From: Arcticibacterium sp047623945 | Lineage (GTDB): Bacteria > Bacteroidota > Bacteroidia > Cytophagales > Spirosomataceae | Assembly (NCBI GenBank): GCA_047623945.1 | Contig: JBLHOT010000004.1 | Span: 1 to 64,000, forward strand | Direction: 5' to 3' | DNA length: 64,000 nucleotides | Made by a program: the position numbers and the translations under genes | Notes under the pieces: generated by a model | Told to the model about the DNA's origin: nothing | The model's input: only the letters and a program-made list of their open reading frames with translations | Databases searched by the model: none | Shown here: positions 1 through 7,737 of the stretch, one piece after another | Layout of the letters: each line of letters starts with the position of its first letter | How positions within the stretch are numbered: position 1 is the first letter of the stretch

Positions 1-2
1 AG

Positions 3-218
3 TACGACCAAAGAGGAAACATCAACGCTCCAAAATACCAAACGAGCAATGAGAAAATCTTTGCCGCGGGTGATATGCGTAGAGGTCAGTCTTTAGTGGT
101 TTGGGCTATTTCTGAAGGACGTGAAGCCGCCAGGGCGGTAGATCAATACCTTATGGGCGAGTCTTTTTTAGAAGCTAAAAATGTTTCCATGATTTCTCCT
201 TCTTATTTGGGTATTTAA
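3..218 (+). CDS. gltD: Glutamate synthase small subunit, C-terminal end (partial)
   Basis: The window opens inside this gene; 71 codons remain before the TAA, read in the frame starting at base 3. The tail contains AAGDMRRGQSLVVWAI followed by SEGREAARAVDQYLMG, the conserved C-terminal end of the FAD/NAD(P)H subunit of glutamate synthase, which passes electrons from NADPH to the large subunit for glutamate formation from glutamine and 2-oxoglutarate. It would lie in the cytoplasm, and the large subunit gene is expected just upstream, outside the window. A clear intrinsic terminator follows. Related NAD(P)-dependent oxidoreductases of the same fold share parts of this motif, so the call rests on the close match of the whole tail. 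Confidence 0.85.
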   Translation, partial: YDQRGNINAPKYQTSNEKIFAAGDMRRGQSLVVWAISEGREAARAVDQYLMGESFLEAKNVSMISPSYLGI

Positions 219-243
219 GATTTGAAATTTATATTTCTACTTT

Positions 244-273
244 AACAGCCTCATATAATGGGGCTGTTTTTTT
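244..273 (+). terminator. Intrinsic terminator after gltD
   Basis: A perfect 7-bp stem (AACAGCC with GGCTGTT) with an 11-base loop is followed by a run of T. It lies 25 bases after the gltD stop codon and separates gltD from rnhB. Confidence 0.8.
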
Positions 274-341
274 GTGCTTTATGTAGTGAAATCAAACTCA
301 AATCATATCTGTAATATTCAATTATTATATAACTTGCATTC

Positions 342-926
342 ATGCTTAAACCCTATTTTAATATAGATGCAATAGAAGCTGGCTTAGACGAAGCAGGTAG
401 GGGGTGCCTTGCCGGTCCAGTTGTGGCTGCAGCAGTTATCTTGCCTAAGGATTATGATAATATAGAACTCAATGATTCTAAACAATTGGGAAAAGCAGAA
501 AGGGCAAGACTGGCAGAAATTATTAAAAAAAATGCTTTAGCGTATGCAGTTGGCATCTGTAGCCAAACGGAAATTGATGAAATCAATATACTGCAAGCCA
601 GTATTTTAGCTATGCACAAGTCGGTAGATTTATTGACCTTAAAACCAGAGCATTTATTAGTAGATGGGAATCGTTTTATTCCTTATTTATCAATTCCGCA
701 TACGTGCATTATTAAAGGTGACGGTAAATATCAAAACATTGCCGCAGCTAGTATTTTGGCCAAAACATATAGAGATGAGCTCATGGAAAGTTATTCAATA
801 GAGTTTCCTCAATATGGCTGGGAAACGAACGCCGGATATCCTACTTTAAAACACAGAGCAGCTATTAAGGCTCATGGCTCTACTTACTTGCATAGAATGA
901 CTTTTAAATTGCTTAAAGAAGAATAA
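342..926 (+). CDS. rnhB: Ribonuclease HII
   Basis: RNase HII cuts RNA-DNA hybrids and removes single ribonucleotides from DNA in the cytoplasm. The 194-residue length is normal. The N-terminal signature GLDEAGRGCLAGP gives catalytic D16 and E17; D108 (LLVDGN) and D127 (KGDGKYQNIAAASI) complete the DEDD set. The ATG at 342 comes just before the start of the conserved domain, and I see no earlier candidate. It sits alone between the gltD terminator and a convergent gene whose stop codon is only a few bases away. Oddly, the last 38 codons of an rnhB gene recur about 4.4 kb downstream at 5210-5326 with about 80 percent base identity, which suggests that its 3' end was involved in a recombination event. 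Confidence 0.95.
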   Translation: MLKPYFNIDAIEAGLDEAGRGCLAGPVVAAAVILPKDYDNIELNDSKQLGKAERARLAEIIKKNALAYAVGICSQTEIDEINILQASILAMHKSVDLLTLKPEHLLVDGNRFIPYLSIPHTCIIKGDGKYQNIAAASILAKTYRDELMESYSIEFPQYGWETNAGYPTLKHRAAIKAHGSTYLHRMTFKLLKEE

Positions 927-929
927 AAA

Positions 930-3590
930 TTATTTTTTAACTTCATCAATCAACACTGAAGAAGGTAAGGGGCCATCGGCACAGCCCTCTTTCTTAGCAA
1001 CAAAATGACTTCCCTTAGTTACTTTAAATCCTGGTTTAAGCAATACTTTACCCCCAGCCTTAAATGATACTTTATCTACATCATTACCGGGAATAAATGA
1101 GCTGGATGTAATGTTATTATTGCTTTTATATGTCAATTCTCCTTCTAGATTTTCCGTTAAATTAATGTTATCAACGCAGTACGAACGCTCCCAAACGCCT
1201 CTTCCAAAGGTGGCTATGGTCAATCTCCCAGTTTTAGAATCAGAAAGGATTTCAGTTATTGGGACATAGGGTAAGTTATCCCCAACATCCATCCAAGTAA
1301 TATTTGAATAATCTCTCACAAACAAAGAAATATCGGTTCCAACGTAAATTTTGCCACCAACCACTGCTATGGAATGTACAACAACATTAGGTAAGTTATT
1401 GCTTAAATTACTCCAATTTAAACCACCATCGCTGGAAAAATAAATCTTCTTACTAGCAAGAAATCCCCCCACCGTTATAAATACGAATGAAGGATTATTC
1501 GGATCTATTGCAATATCCGTCACAGTGTTAAAGTTCGCCGAACTCGGAAAACCAGTATTGTTAGAAATGAGGGTCCACGAATCCCCCGAATTAGAAGAAT
1601 AATATACTCCACCAGAACCAGGCCCAAAACTTTCACCTCCGGCTGCATACATTATTGTGGGGTTCGAAGGTGCAATAGCCATAGCCCAAGAGCCCTTTCC
1701 GCCTTTATTCGTGAAATTAGCACCTTGATTTGTCGATTTCCAAATTCCTCCACTGCCATTTGATGCACCTCCTATAAATACAATATTTGAGTCTACAGGA
1801 TGTGCAAGAATATGTGGATAGAAATCCCAGTTGGTATTATTTGTTTGACTTCCATCAGAGTATTTCATCTTGTATGCAGAAGTATTTCTTGTGATGTAAA
1901 AAATATCAGGATTATGAGGGCTAAAAGAAGTTGAAAATCCATCAGCTCCCGTCATATGAGTAAAATCTTTCGTACCTTTTGATCTATATTTTATGCCATT
2001 ATCTTGTAGGCCACCGGCAAGTTTATAAGAACTTTGAGGCGATTTTGACAAATGGTAGAGTTGGCTAATATAAAGTCCTTTGCTTAGGTTCGTCCAACTC
2101 ATACCATTGTTACTACTAACATATATCCCGCCATCATTACAACTGTATAATTTATTATTCAACTTGTTATATTCAAGGGCGTGTTGGTCAGGGTGAATGT
2201 ATGCTTTAGTAATATTCTGGTTTTTATACCAGACAGTTTTATTAGTTAATGTGGTTCCGCCATTTGTGGAACCCCATACATTTATTCCTCCGATGGTGAT
2301 ATAGTCGTTATTCAACCAATTTGCAGCGATACAAAGGTCGTAGGCTGCTTGATCTAAATTGTCATTGCCATTGACTTCGTAGCCCAAAATATTTGGTGTT
2401 TCTGACTGAAGTTTTAATGAATCACCACCATCCCATGATTTGTACACCCCTTGGAATTTTCCAGTTCCAATTGACCCACCTGCAACAGCATATAAGTACC
2501 CATATTTATTACTACTTAAGGCTATCCTTTTACTTGTATTGGTAGGTGCAAAATCAAATTTGCTAGTAATCCAGCTTGCACCAGTATCATAACTATAAAA
2601 TATTTGCTTCTCATTGGTAGCATAAAGCCGCGTTGAACTGGCAAAAACATGAAAATGCAAATCAAAATGTTGGCCGGATTTTACTTTTGTCCAAGAGGTA
2701 CCAGAATTTGAGGTTTTGAAAATACCATCACTTGTTGCTGCGAATAATACTGCGGAGTTATTTGGGTCCTGAACTAAGTCATAAGAAATATAATTTGTGG
2801 TTCCTGCAGTTAATGGAAAACCACCCGTCATATTCCAAGTGGAGCCTCCGTCTATTGATTTCATAACACCAAGAGAAGGAGCATTCAATTCGAATATTGT
2901 CGTAAACGAGTTAAGTTGATAATCCGCTGTACCCGTGAGAATATAAAGAGTATTAGTATTGTTTTTATCTACTACGATACCAGAAATTCCTATAGATGGA
3001 ATTTTGTCTGTCAGACATTCCCAATTCAGCCCTCCATTTATTGTTTCCCAAAGGCCGCCATAGGGCGTAGCGAGGTAAAAAATATTTACATTTGTTGGAT
3101 GAAAGGCTATTCTATCTACCCTTCCTACGCCATTGGCGTAGGCGATGCTAGCTTTGGGAGGGGTATATGTTTGTAAAGTATCGTTACTTAAGGTGCTTTC
3201 TTCTACGCCTATTTGCTCCCAAGAACCAGAAAGCCCATTAATGTTATTTTTAGTGCTGCTTTTAGGAGGTCGAGGGTTTTTGAGAAATGCGTCCCATATC
3301 ATTTGAGATCTATTAACATAAGTCTCATTATCGCCTAAGCTTCTTCCCATTTCCCATTCCCACCTTTTCCAATGTTTTAATTTCACTAAACCATCGCCTC
3401 CATTGTTTTGGATATCAATAGTCCGTTTTGAATAGAATAAATCTACTACTTTCATGGTTTCCGATAGTGTCTTCTTTCCTTCTAATTCTGATTTTAATTC
3501 TAAACCTAATATTTGCTGTGCACTTGTAATTTGAAAATAAAGCAAGCCGAAGATTAGGCCTAATAATCTTATTCTAATTTTTACTGACAT
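930..3590 (-). CDS. Secreted Asp-box (sortilin/BNR-type) beta-propeller protein
   Basis: An 886-residue protein with a signal peptide (hydrophobic stretch ending near ITSAQQ, residue 25). About ten Asp-box motifs of the form S-x-D/N-x-G-x-x-W occur along the chain, for example SIDGGSTW, TSNSGTSW, SSNNGMSW, SSNSGDSW and SSDGGLNW, as in sortilin/VPS10 and BNR-type propellers that often bind or cleave glycans. No catalytic residues could be assigned. The last 90 residues contain VSFKAGGKVLLKPGFKV and a GSHF..K.GC ending, a motif found at the C-terminus of many exported Bacteroidota proteins (I believe the so-called 3-coathanger stack domain). It follows the beta-helix gene after a 2-base gap, so the two are almost surely one transcript. 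An exported surface role is inferred. Confidence 0.8.
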   Translation of the reverse strand: MSVKIRIRLLGLIFGLLYFQITSAQQILGLELKSELEGKKTLSETMKVVDLFYSKRTIDIQNNGGDGLVKLKHWKRWEWEMGRSLGDNETYVNRSQMIWDAFLKNPRPPKSSTKNNINGLSGSWEQIGVEESTLSNDTLQTYTPPKASIAYANGVGRVDRIAFHPTNVNIFYLATPYGGLWETINGGLNWECLTDKIPSIGISGIVVDKNNTNTLYILTGTADYQLNSFTTIFELNAPSLGVMKSIDGGSTWNMTGGFPLTAGTTNYISYDLVQDPNNSAVLFAATSDGIFKTSNSGTSWTKVKSGQHFDLHFHVFASSTRLYATNEKQIFYSYDTGASWITSKFDFAPTNTSKRIALSSNKYGYLYAVAGGSIGTGKFQGVYKSWDGGDSLKLQSETPNILGYEVNGNDNLDQAAYDLCIAANWLNNDYITIGGINVWGSTNGGTTLTNKTVWYKNQNITKAYIHPDQHALEYNKLNNKLYSCNDGGIYVSSNNGMSWTNLSKGLYISQLYHLSKSPQSSYKLAGGLQDNGIKYRSKGTKDFTHMTGADGFSTSFSPHNPDIFYITRNTSAYKMKYSDGSQTNNTNWDFYPHILAHPVDSNIVFIGGASNGSGGIWKSTNQGANFTNKGGKGSWAMAIAPSNPTIMYAAGGESFGPGSGGVYYSSNSGDSWTLISNNTGFPSSANFNTVTDIAIDPNNPSFVFITVGGFLASKKIYFSSDGGLNWSNLSNNLPNVVVHSIAVVGGKIYVGTDISLFVRDYSNITWMDVGDNLPYVPITEILSDSKTGRLTIATFGRGVWERSYCVDNINLTENLEGELTYKSNNNITSSSFIPGNDVDKVSFKAGGKVLLKPGFKVTKGSHFVAKKEGCADGPLPSSVLIDEVKK

Positions 3591-3592
3591 AA

Positions 3593-4819
3593 TTATTTAA
3601 TGAATGAAGATTTAGTTTCTAAGGCCTTAATTCTTTCCTCTTGCTGAATGATATAAAGCGTTAATTCTTCTATTTTTTCGACAAGAACTCTATTCATTTC
3701 ACCTAATTCAATTCCTACGTTTTGAACTTCTGAAGCAGCAGGTAATCCAGGCAGATGCCCATTCGAACTAATATAATTTTTAACTTCATTTAAAGAGTTT
3801 AATTTGTAGTCACTTTTAAAGACATAATCTGGCCAAACTGCTTTTAGGTCTACTAGTATTTCTTCAGCTGCTATTTTTCCTCCTACAGATAATGTATAAC
3901 CTGAAGCCTGAGGAGCATTTAGTCCAATTCTTGTATTGCCGTTACCATCAATCATTAGCACAGGTACATCAACACTTTCTACTACAAACGCTCCAGATGC
4001 ATTCATTCCGAAATCAATAAAATCGTGAGCATCATCCGTAAGTCTTAATTGAGGAGCACCTATGCCTTTCCCATCCACGTAACCAATCAGTACAGTTCCC
4101 CCTCCTGAATTATAATAAGGAGTTAATCTGAGTTCACCATTAGGACCAGCAAGAACGATTGGCCCTTCATTTAATGTTGTTTGAACATTTAAAGTACCGG
4201 TAACATCTAAATTTCCTCCAATTCCCACATCATTTTGGATATTTGCTGGACCACTTATATCTACAGAACCAATCACATTTAATGAATCCTGAATTTCTAA
4301 TGCACCTCCAATTTTTGCAGAACCTCCAATATCTAAAGCACCTCCAATATCTAATGAATCTTGAATATTCATGGAACCTCCAATGTTAAAATCTTCACCG
4401 ATATCTAAGGAACCCATGATGTCCACGGAGCCTCCGATATGTAATGAATCTTGGATATCTAATGAACCGTCGATATTTGTTGAACCGCTGATATTTAAAG
4501 CACCTCCAATATCTAATGAATCTTGAATATACATAGAACCTCCAACATCTGCGGAGCCTCCTATATTTAATGAATCTTGGATAGTTAATATACCTTCAAT
4601 GATTGCTGAACCTCCAATTTTCAATGAATCCTGGATATCCAATGAACCATCAATTTTAACCGAACCTCCGATTTTTAATGAATCTCGAATGGACATTGAA
4701 CCTACTATTTCGCTCTGAGCTGAAAGGCCTACACCATAAAGGCAAAAAATAGAAATAAAAAATAGTGTTTTTAGGCTTAAACAAAGCGTGACGTTTAAGG
4801 CTTTAAAGGGTGTTTTCAT
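3593..4819 (-). CDS. Exported left-handed beta-helix-like hexapeptide-repeat protein with Bacteroidota C-terminal coiled domain
   Basis: A 408-residue protein. Residues 1-34 are a signal peptide ending LSAQ. From about residue 35 to 214 the chain is an almost unbroken run of six-residue repeats with consensus S-h-x-I-x-G/D, in total about 30 units. This matches the [LIV]-G-x-x-[STAV]-x rule of left-handed beta-helices, in which three hexads make one turn. The C-terminal part (about 300-408) carries a domain common at the end of Bacteroidota surface and tail-fibre-like proteins: a SVGGKI segment, WPDYVF, a GHLPGLP loop, and a terminal coiled coil that begins near LGEMN. It is first in a two-gene unit with the propeller protein. 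A surface fibre or scaffold is likely; the partner is unknown. Confidence 0.75.
   Translation of the reverse strand: MKTPFKALNVTLCLSLKTLFFISIFCLYGVGLSAQSEIVGSMSIRDSLKIGGSVKIDGSLDIQDSLKIGGSAIIEGILTIQDSLNIGGSADVGGSMYIQDSLDIGGALNISGSTNIDGSLDIQDSLHIGGSVDIMGSLDIGEDFNIGGSMNIQDSLDIGGALDIGGSAKIGGALEIQDSLNVIGSVDISGPANIQNDVGIGGNLDVTGTLNVQTTLNEGPIVLAGPNGELRLTPYYNSGGGTVLIGYVDGKGIGAPQLRLTDDAHDFIDFGMNASGAFVVESVDVPVLMIDGNGNTRIGLNAPQASGYTLSVGGKIAAEEILVDLKAVWPDYVFKSDYKLNSLNEVKNYISSNGHLPGLPAASEVQNVGIELGEMNRVLVEKIEELTLYIIQQEERIKALETKSSFIK
4178..4717 (-). repeat. 18-base coding repeats (hexapeptide beta-helix array)
   Basis: About 30 diverged 18-base units encode S-h-x-I-x-G/D hexads. In the first third the variant I-Q/R-D recurs every third hexad (units 1, 4, 7 and 10), giving a 54-base higher-order period equal to one helical turn. 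Later turns lose that register, which suggests growth by duplication of whole turns followed by drift and unit loss. Confidence 0.85.
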
Positions 4820-5209
4820 GTATAAAGTGTAATTAGAAAATTAAAGATACATTAATATTCATTAGTAATTGAAGTACGGTTGGGAGCATTACTATTTGTT
4901 ATCTGCTAAGAATACTCTATTTATTCTTATTACAGATTGTCAGAAAATTTCTAATCTTAAAGTTGTTTTCTACTGCTTTTTAAGGAAAATGCCGGTTTTA
5001 TGTTTAGAAGACACGATTTTTTTAGAATTATTTGTTTGCTGTATTTGTAGATAATTTCGGGGTTTCGAAAAAGTTTGGTAACCTTATCAACTAATTAATT
5101 TATAGTTTAACTTTAAGTTTTTGCTATTCATAAATTATCAGACGAATGTGTCAGAATTTGTTTAAACTATTATGGACAAAAAATAGGTTCGCATGTAAAA
5201 GAATTACGT
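4820..5209. other. Intergenic stretch before the rnhB fragment
   Basis: There is no convincing gene here. It should hold the promoter of the beta-helix/propeller pair, but I see no good TAnnTTTG box. On the plus strand the frame of the rnhB fragment stays open upstream from about 5117 to 5209 and encodes about 31 residues unlike RNase HII (…NYYGQKIGSHVKELR), which I cannot assign. Confidence 0.5.
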
Positions 5210-5326
5210 CAATACGGCAGGGATACAAATGCCGGTTATCCTACCATCAAACACAGAGCTGCCATAAAAGCACATGGTACCACATATTTACATCGAATGA
5301 CCTTTAAATTGCTTAAAGAAGAATGA
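5210..5326 (+). pseudogene. rnhB: Second, diverged 3' end of rnhB (38 codons)
   Basis: The frame from 5210 to the TGA at 5324-5326 encodes 38 residues; 34 are identical to the C-terminus of the intact RNase HII encoded at 342-926. By hand count the two differ at 23 of 117 bases, mostly third codon positions, so this copy comes from a related but distinct lineage rather than a fresh duplication. The last 22 bases before the stop are identical in both copies (903-924 and 5303-5324). All catalytic residues lie upstream and are absent. Its stop overlaps the start of the next gene as ATGA, the arrangement expected if rnhB once ended here in an operon with that gene. Confidence 0.85.
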
Positions 5327-6267
5327 AAATTATCTTAACCTTTATCTTATTTTTCATGTTCACATGGACTTCTAATTTTGAAAACTACCGTCAAGAAATC
5401 CCAAATACAAATCAGGGTTTTGATATGATAGCTATTTCAGGAGGGCAATTTCTATTTGGTAGTCCAGGGGCTGACGAATATCATGAAGATAATGAAGGAC
5501 CACAAAAGAAGATTCTAATCAGTCCGTTTTGGATGGCGAAGTATGAAACCACTTGGGACCTCTTTCTAATTTATCAAAACAGGGAACTAGAAATAAATAA
5601 AGATTTGGTTTTAGATGGAATTTCCAGGCCAACGAGACCTTATGTAGAGATGTCTTTCGGACAAGGGAAAAATGGTGGCTTTCCAGTTTGTAATGTCACG
5701 CAGTATTCATCGAGGTCATTTTGCAAATGGTTATATCTTAAAACAGGTGTTTTTTATAGACTGCCAACAGAGGCAGAGTGGGAGTATGCCGCTAAGGCAG
5801 GAACAGAAACAGCTTGGTCTTTTGGAGATGATGAATCTGAATTAGAAAATCATGCCTGGCTTTACACCAACTCTGACGGATCGTATAGCTTAGTGGGTCA
5901 AAAGGCTCCAAATTTATGGGGATTATTTGATATGTATGGAAATGTGGCTGAATGGACATCCGATGCTTATTATGAGGATACACACGAAAGGTTAGAAGAT
6001 GGGGCAAAAGACCCTTACATTGAACCTCAACTGTTGTATCCTCATGTCATAAAGGGCGGGCACTGGGATGATGACGCAGAACAATTACGTTCTGCTGCTA
6101 GAGTGGGAAGTACAGAGAGACTAAAGCAGCAAGACCCACAAATTCCGAAATCTGATTGGTGGCTTACAGATGCCCCTTTTCTTGGTTTTAGATTAGTAAG
6201 ACCGCAGGCCGTTCCTTCAAAAGCTGACATAGAAAGGTACTTCGCTCCACCGCCAAAAGACAAATAA
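5323..6267 (+). CDS. Exported formylglycine-generating-enzyme-like (SUMF1 fold) protein
   Basis: A 314-residue protein with an N-terminal hydrophobic export segment, then a complete SUMF1/FGE-sulfatase domain: an ISGGQFLFGS start, the block with PFWMAKYETTW, RLPTEAEWEYAA, GLFDMYGNVAEWTSD, KGGHWDD and the closing FLGFRLVRP. True formylglycine-generating enzymes use a cysteine pair near the GG-x-W block; none is seen here, where the segment reads KGGHWDDDAEQLRSAAR. It is therefore more likely a structural or ligand-binding member of the fold, like the Bacteroidota gliding proteins GldJ/GldK, than a sulfatase activator. The ATG overlaps the stop of the rnhB fragment. Function beyond the fold is not known. 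Confidence 0.75.
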   Translation: MKIILTFILFFMFTWTSNFENYRQEIPNTNQGFDMIAISGGQFLFGSPGADEYHEDNEGPQKKILISPFWMAKYETTWDLFLIYQNRELEINKDLVLDGISRPTRPYVEMSFGQGKNGGFPVCNVTQYSSRSFCKWLYLKTGVFYRLPTEAEWEYAAKAGTETAWSFGDDESELENHAWLYTNSDGSYSLVGQKAPNLWGLFDMYGNVAEWTSDAYYEDTHERLEDGAKDPYIEPQLLYPHVIKGGHWDDDAEQLRSAARVGSTERLKQQDPQIPKSDWWLTDAPFLGFRLVRPQAVPSKADIERYFAPPPKDK

Positions 6268-6368
6268 AGCATTTTGGTCATAAAAAGGGTCTTTCTTTTC
6301 ATCAAGGCCTTCACTTATTCCTTTGATTTATTTAGTTTTATACATCAACCATATTGAAATAAAGAATT

Positions 6369-7682
6369 ATGAAAGATTTAAACCGTAGGTCATTTATCAA
6401 AAACTCCGCTTTGTTCGCTGGAGGCTCAGCAATAATCGCTAATCCCTTAATGTCCTCGGCTTTTTATGCAGGTCCAGACGAAATCAAAGTAGCTCTAATA
6501 GGCTGTGGACATCGCGGTGCAGGAGCAGCATTTCAAGCCCTTTCTGTAAAAGAAAACGTAAGGCTTGTGGCCATGGCAGATGCTTTTCAGGATAGATTGG
6601 ACGAAACCTACGGCAATTTAACCTCAGGCAAAGCCTTAAAAGGACCAGTAGCTTCCAGAGTAATGGTTCCTGAAGAAAATAAATTTGTAGGTTTTGATGC
6701 TTATAAAAAAGCTATGGAACTTGCGGATGTAGTGATTTTGACTACACCTCCTGGTTTTAGACCCATACATTTTGAGGAAGCGGTGCGTCAAAATAAGCAC
6801 ATCTTTATGGAGAAGCCTGTTGCTACTGATGCTCCTGGTATTCGCCGAGTTTTAGAGGCTGCAGAAGCTGCAAAAAAGAAAGATTTAAAAGTCGTAGTAG
6901 GCTTACAACGTCATTTTCAAAAATCATATCTTGAGACCTATAAAAGAGTTATTGATGAAGGCATGATTGGTGATATTGTATCGGCCAGATGCTATTGGAA
7001 TAATGACGGCGTTTGGGTGAAGAAGCGTGAAGAGAATATGACCGAAATGGAATATCAAATGCGAAATTGGTACTATTTCAATTGGTTATGCGGAGACCAT
7101 ATAACAGAGCAACATATTCATAATATTGATTTGATTAACTGGTTTAAAGGTGGTTACCCTATAGAGGCTATTGGTATTGGCGGTCGTGAAGTAAGAAAAG
7201 GAAAGGAGTATGGTGAAATATTCGATCACCACGTGGTCGAGTTTGAATACGACGATGGTATGATCCTAAATAGTCAATGCCGCCATCAACCTGGAACGGT
7301 AGCTAATGTTTCAGAACACATGGTGGGTACTAAAGGAAAAGCCACAGAAGGTAAAATAATGGACTTGAAAGGAGAAACACTTTGGCGTCATAGAGGGCGT
7401 GAAGACAAGAACCCGTATCAGGTAGAGCACGATGTGTTATTCCATAATATTGTTAATAATATTTCAGTCAATCAAGCTAAGAATGGAGCCATGAGTACCA
7501 TGACGTCTCTTTTGGGTAGGATGGCGACCTATTCAGGTAAAAAAGTGACCATGGAAGAAGCCCTCAAATCTGAGATTTCTTTGGCACCAGATACCTTTAC
7601 ATGGGATACGATGCCGAAGTCTTTACCAGATGCAGATGGTTTCTATCCAATTCCTGTTCCTGGAAAGTTTAAGGCGGTTTAA
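6369..7682 (+). CDS. Tat-exported Gfo/Idh/MocA family oxidoreductase
   Basis: A 437-residue protein. The N-terminus NRRSFIKNSALFAGG is a twin-arginine signal, so the protein is probably folded with its nicotinamide cofactor before export to the periplasm. The Rossmann start is VALIGCGHRGAGA near residue 40, and MEKPVATD carries the conserved E-K-P of the family. Periplasmic members in Bacteroidota act on sugars or glycosides, either as NAD-retaining oxidoreductases or as GH109-like glycosidases; the sequence alone does not decide which. It is followed by a strong terminator and is probably transcribed alone or with the gene before it, about 100 bases upstream. Confidence 0.8.
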   Translation: MKDLNRRSFIKNSALFAGGSAIIANPLMSSAFYAGPDEIKVALIGCGHRGAGAAFQALSVKENVRLVAMADAFQDRLDETYGNLTSGKALKGPVASRVMVPEENKFVGFDAYKKAMELADVVILTTPPGFRPIHFEEAVRQNKHIFMEKPVATDAPGIRRVLEAAEAAKKKDLKVVVGLQRHFQKSYLETYKRVIDEGMIGDIVSARCYWNNDGVWVKKREENMTEMEYQMRNWYYFNWLCGDHITEQHIHNIDLINWFKGGYPIEAIGIGGREVRKGKEYGEIFDHHVVEFEYDDGMILNSQCRHQPGTVANVSEHMVGTKGKATEGKIMDLKGETLWRHRGREDKNPYQVEHDVLFHNIVNNISVNQAKNGAMSTMTSLLGRMATYSGKKVTMEEALKSEISLAPDTFTWDTMPKSLPDADGFYPIPVPGKFKAV

Positions 7683-7702
7683 TAAGCTTAAATGGTATTA
7701 CT

Positions 7703-7737
7703 AAGCCCTGAATAAATCGTTATTCAGGGCTTTTTTT
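7703..7737 (+). terminator. Strong intrinsic terminator between convergent genes
   Basis: A perfect 13-bp stem (AAGCCCTGAATAA with its complement) with an ATCG loop is followed by a run of seven T. It ends the oxidoreductase transcript; the hairpin also lies directly past the stop codon of the opposing gnd gene and may weakly serve both strands. Confidence 0.9.

Noticed and set aside
2916..3176. Plus-strand open frame inside the propeller gene
   Set aside because: It lies opposite a long gene with signal peptide and Asp-box motifs and has no protein features of its own.
4178..4717. Regular short repeats that at first suggest a CRISPR array
   Set aside because: The units are 18 bases, diverged, in frame and encode hexapeptides; there are no spacers.
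4869..5054. 61-residue plus-strand frame in the gap before the rnhB fragment
   Set aside because: It is AT-rich, has no recognisable motif and no promoter or neighbour to support it.
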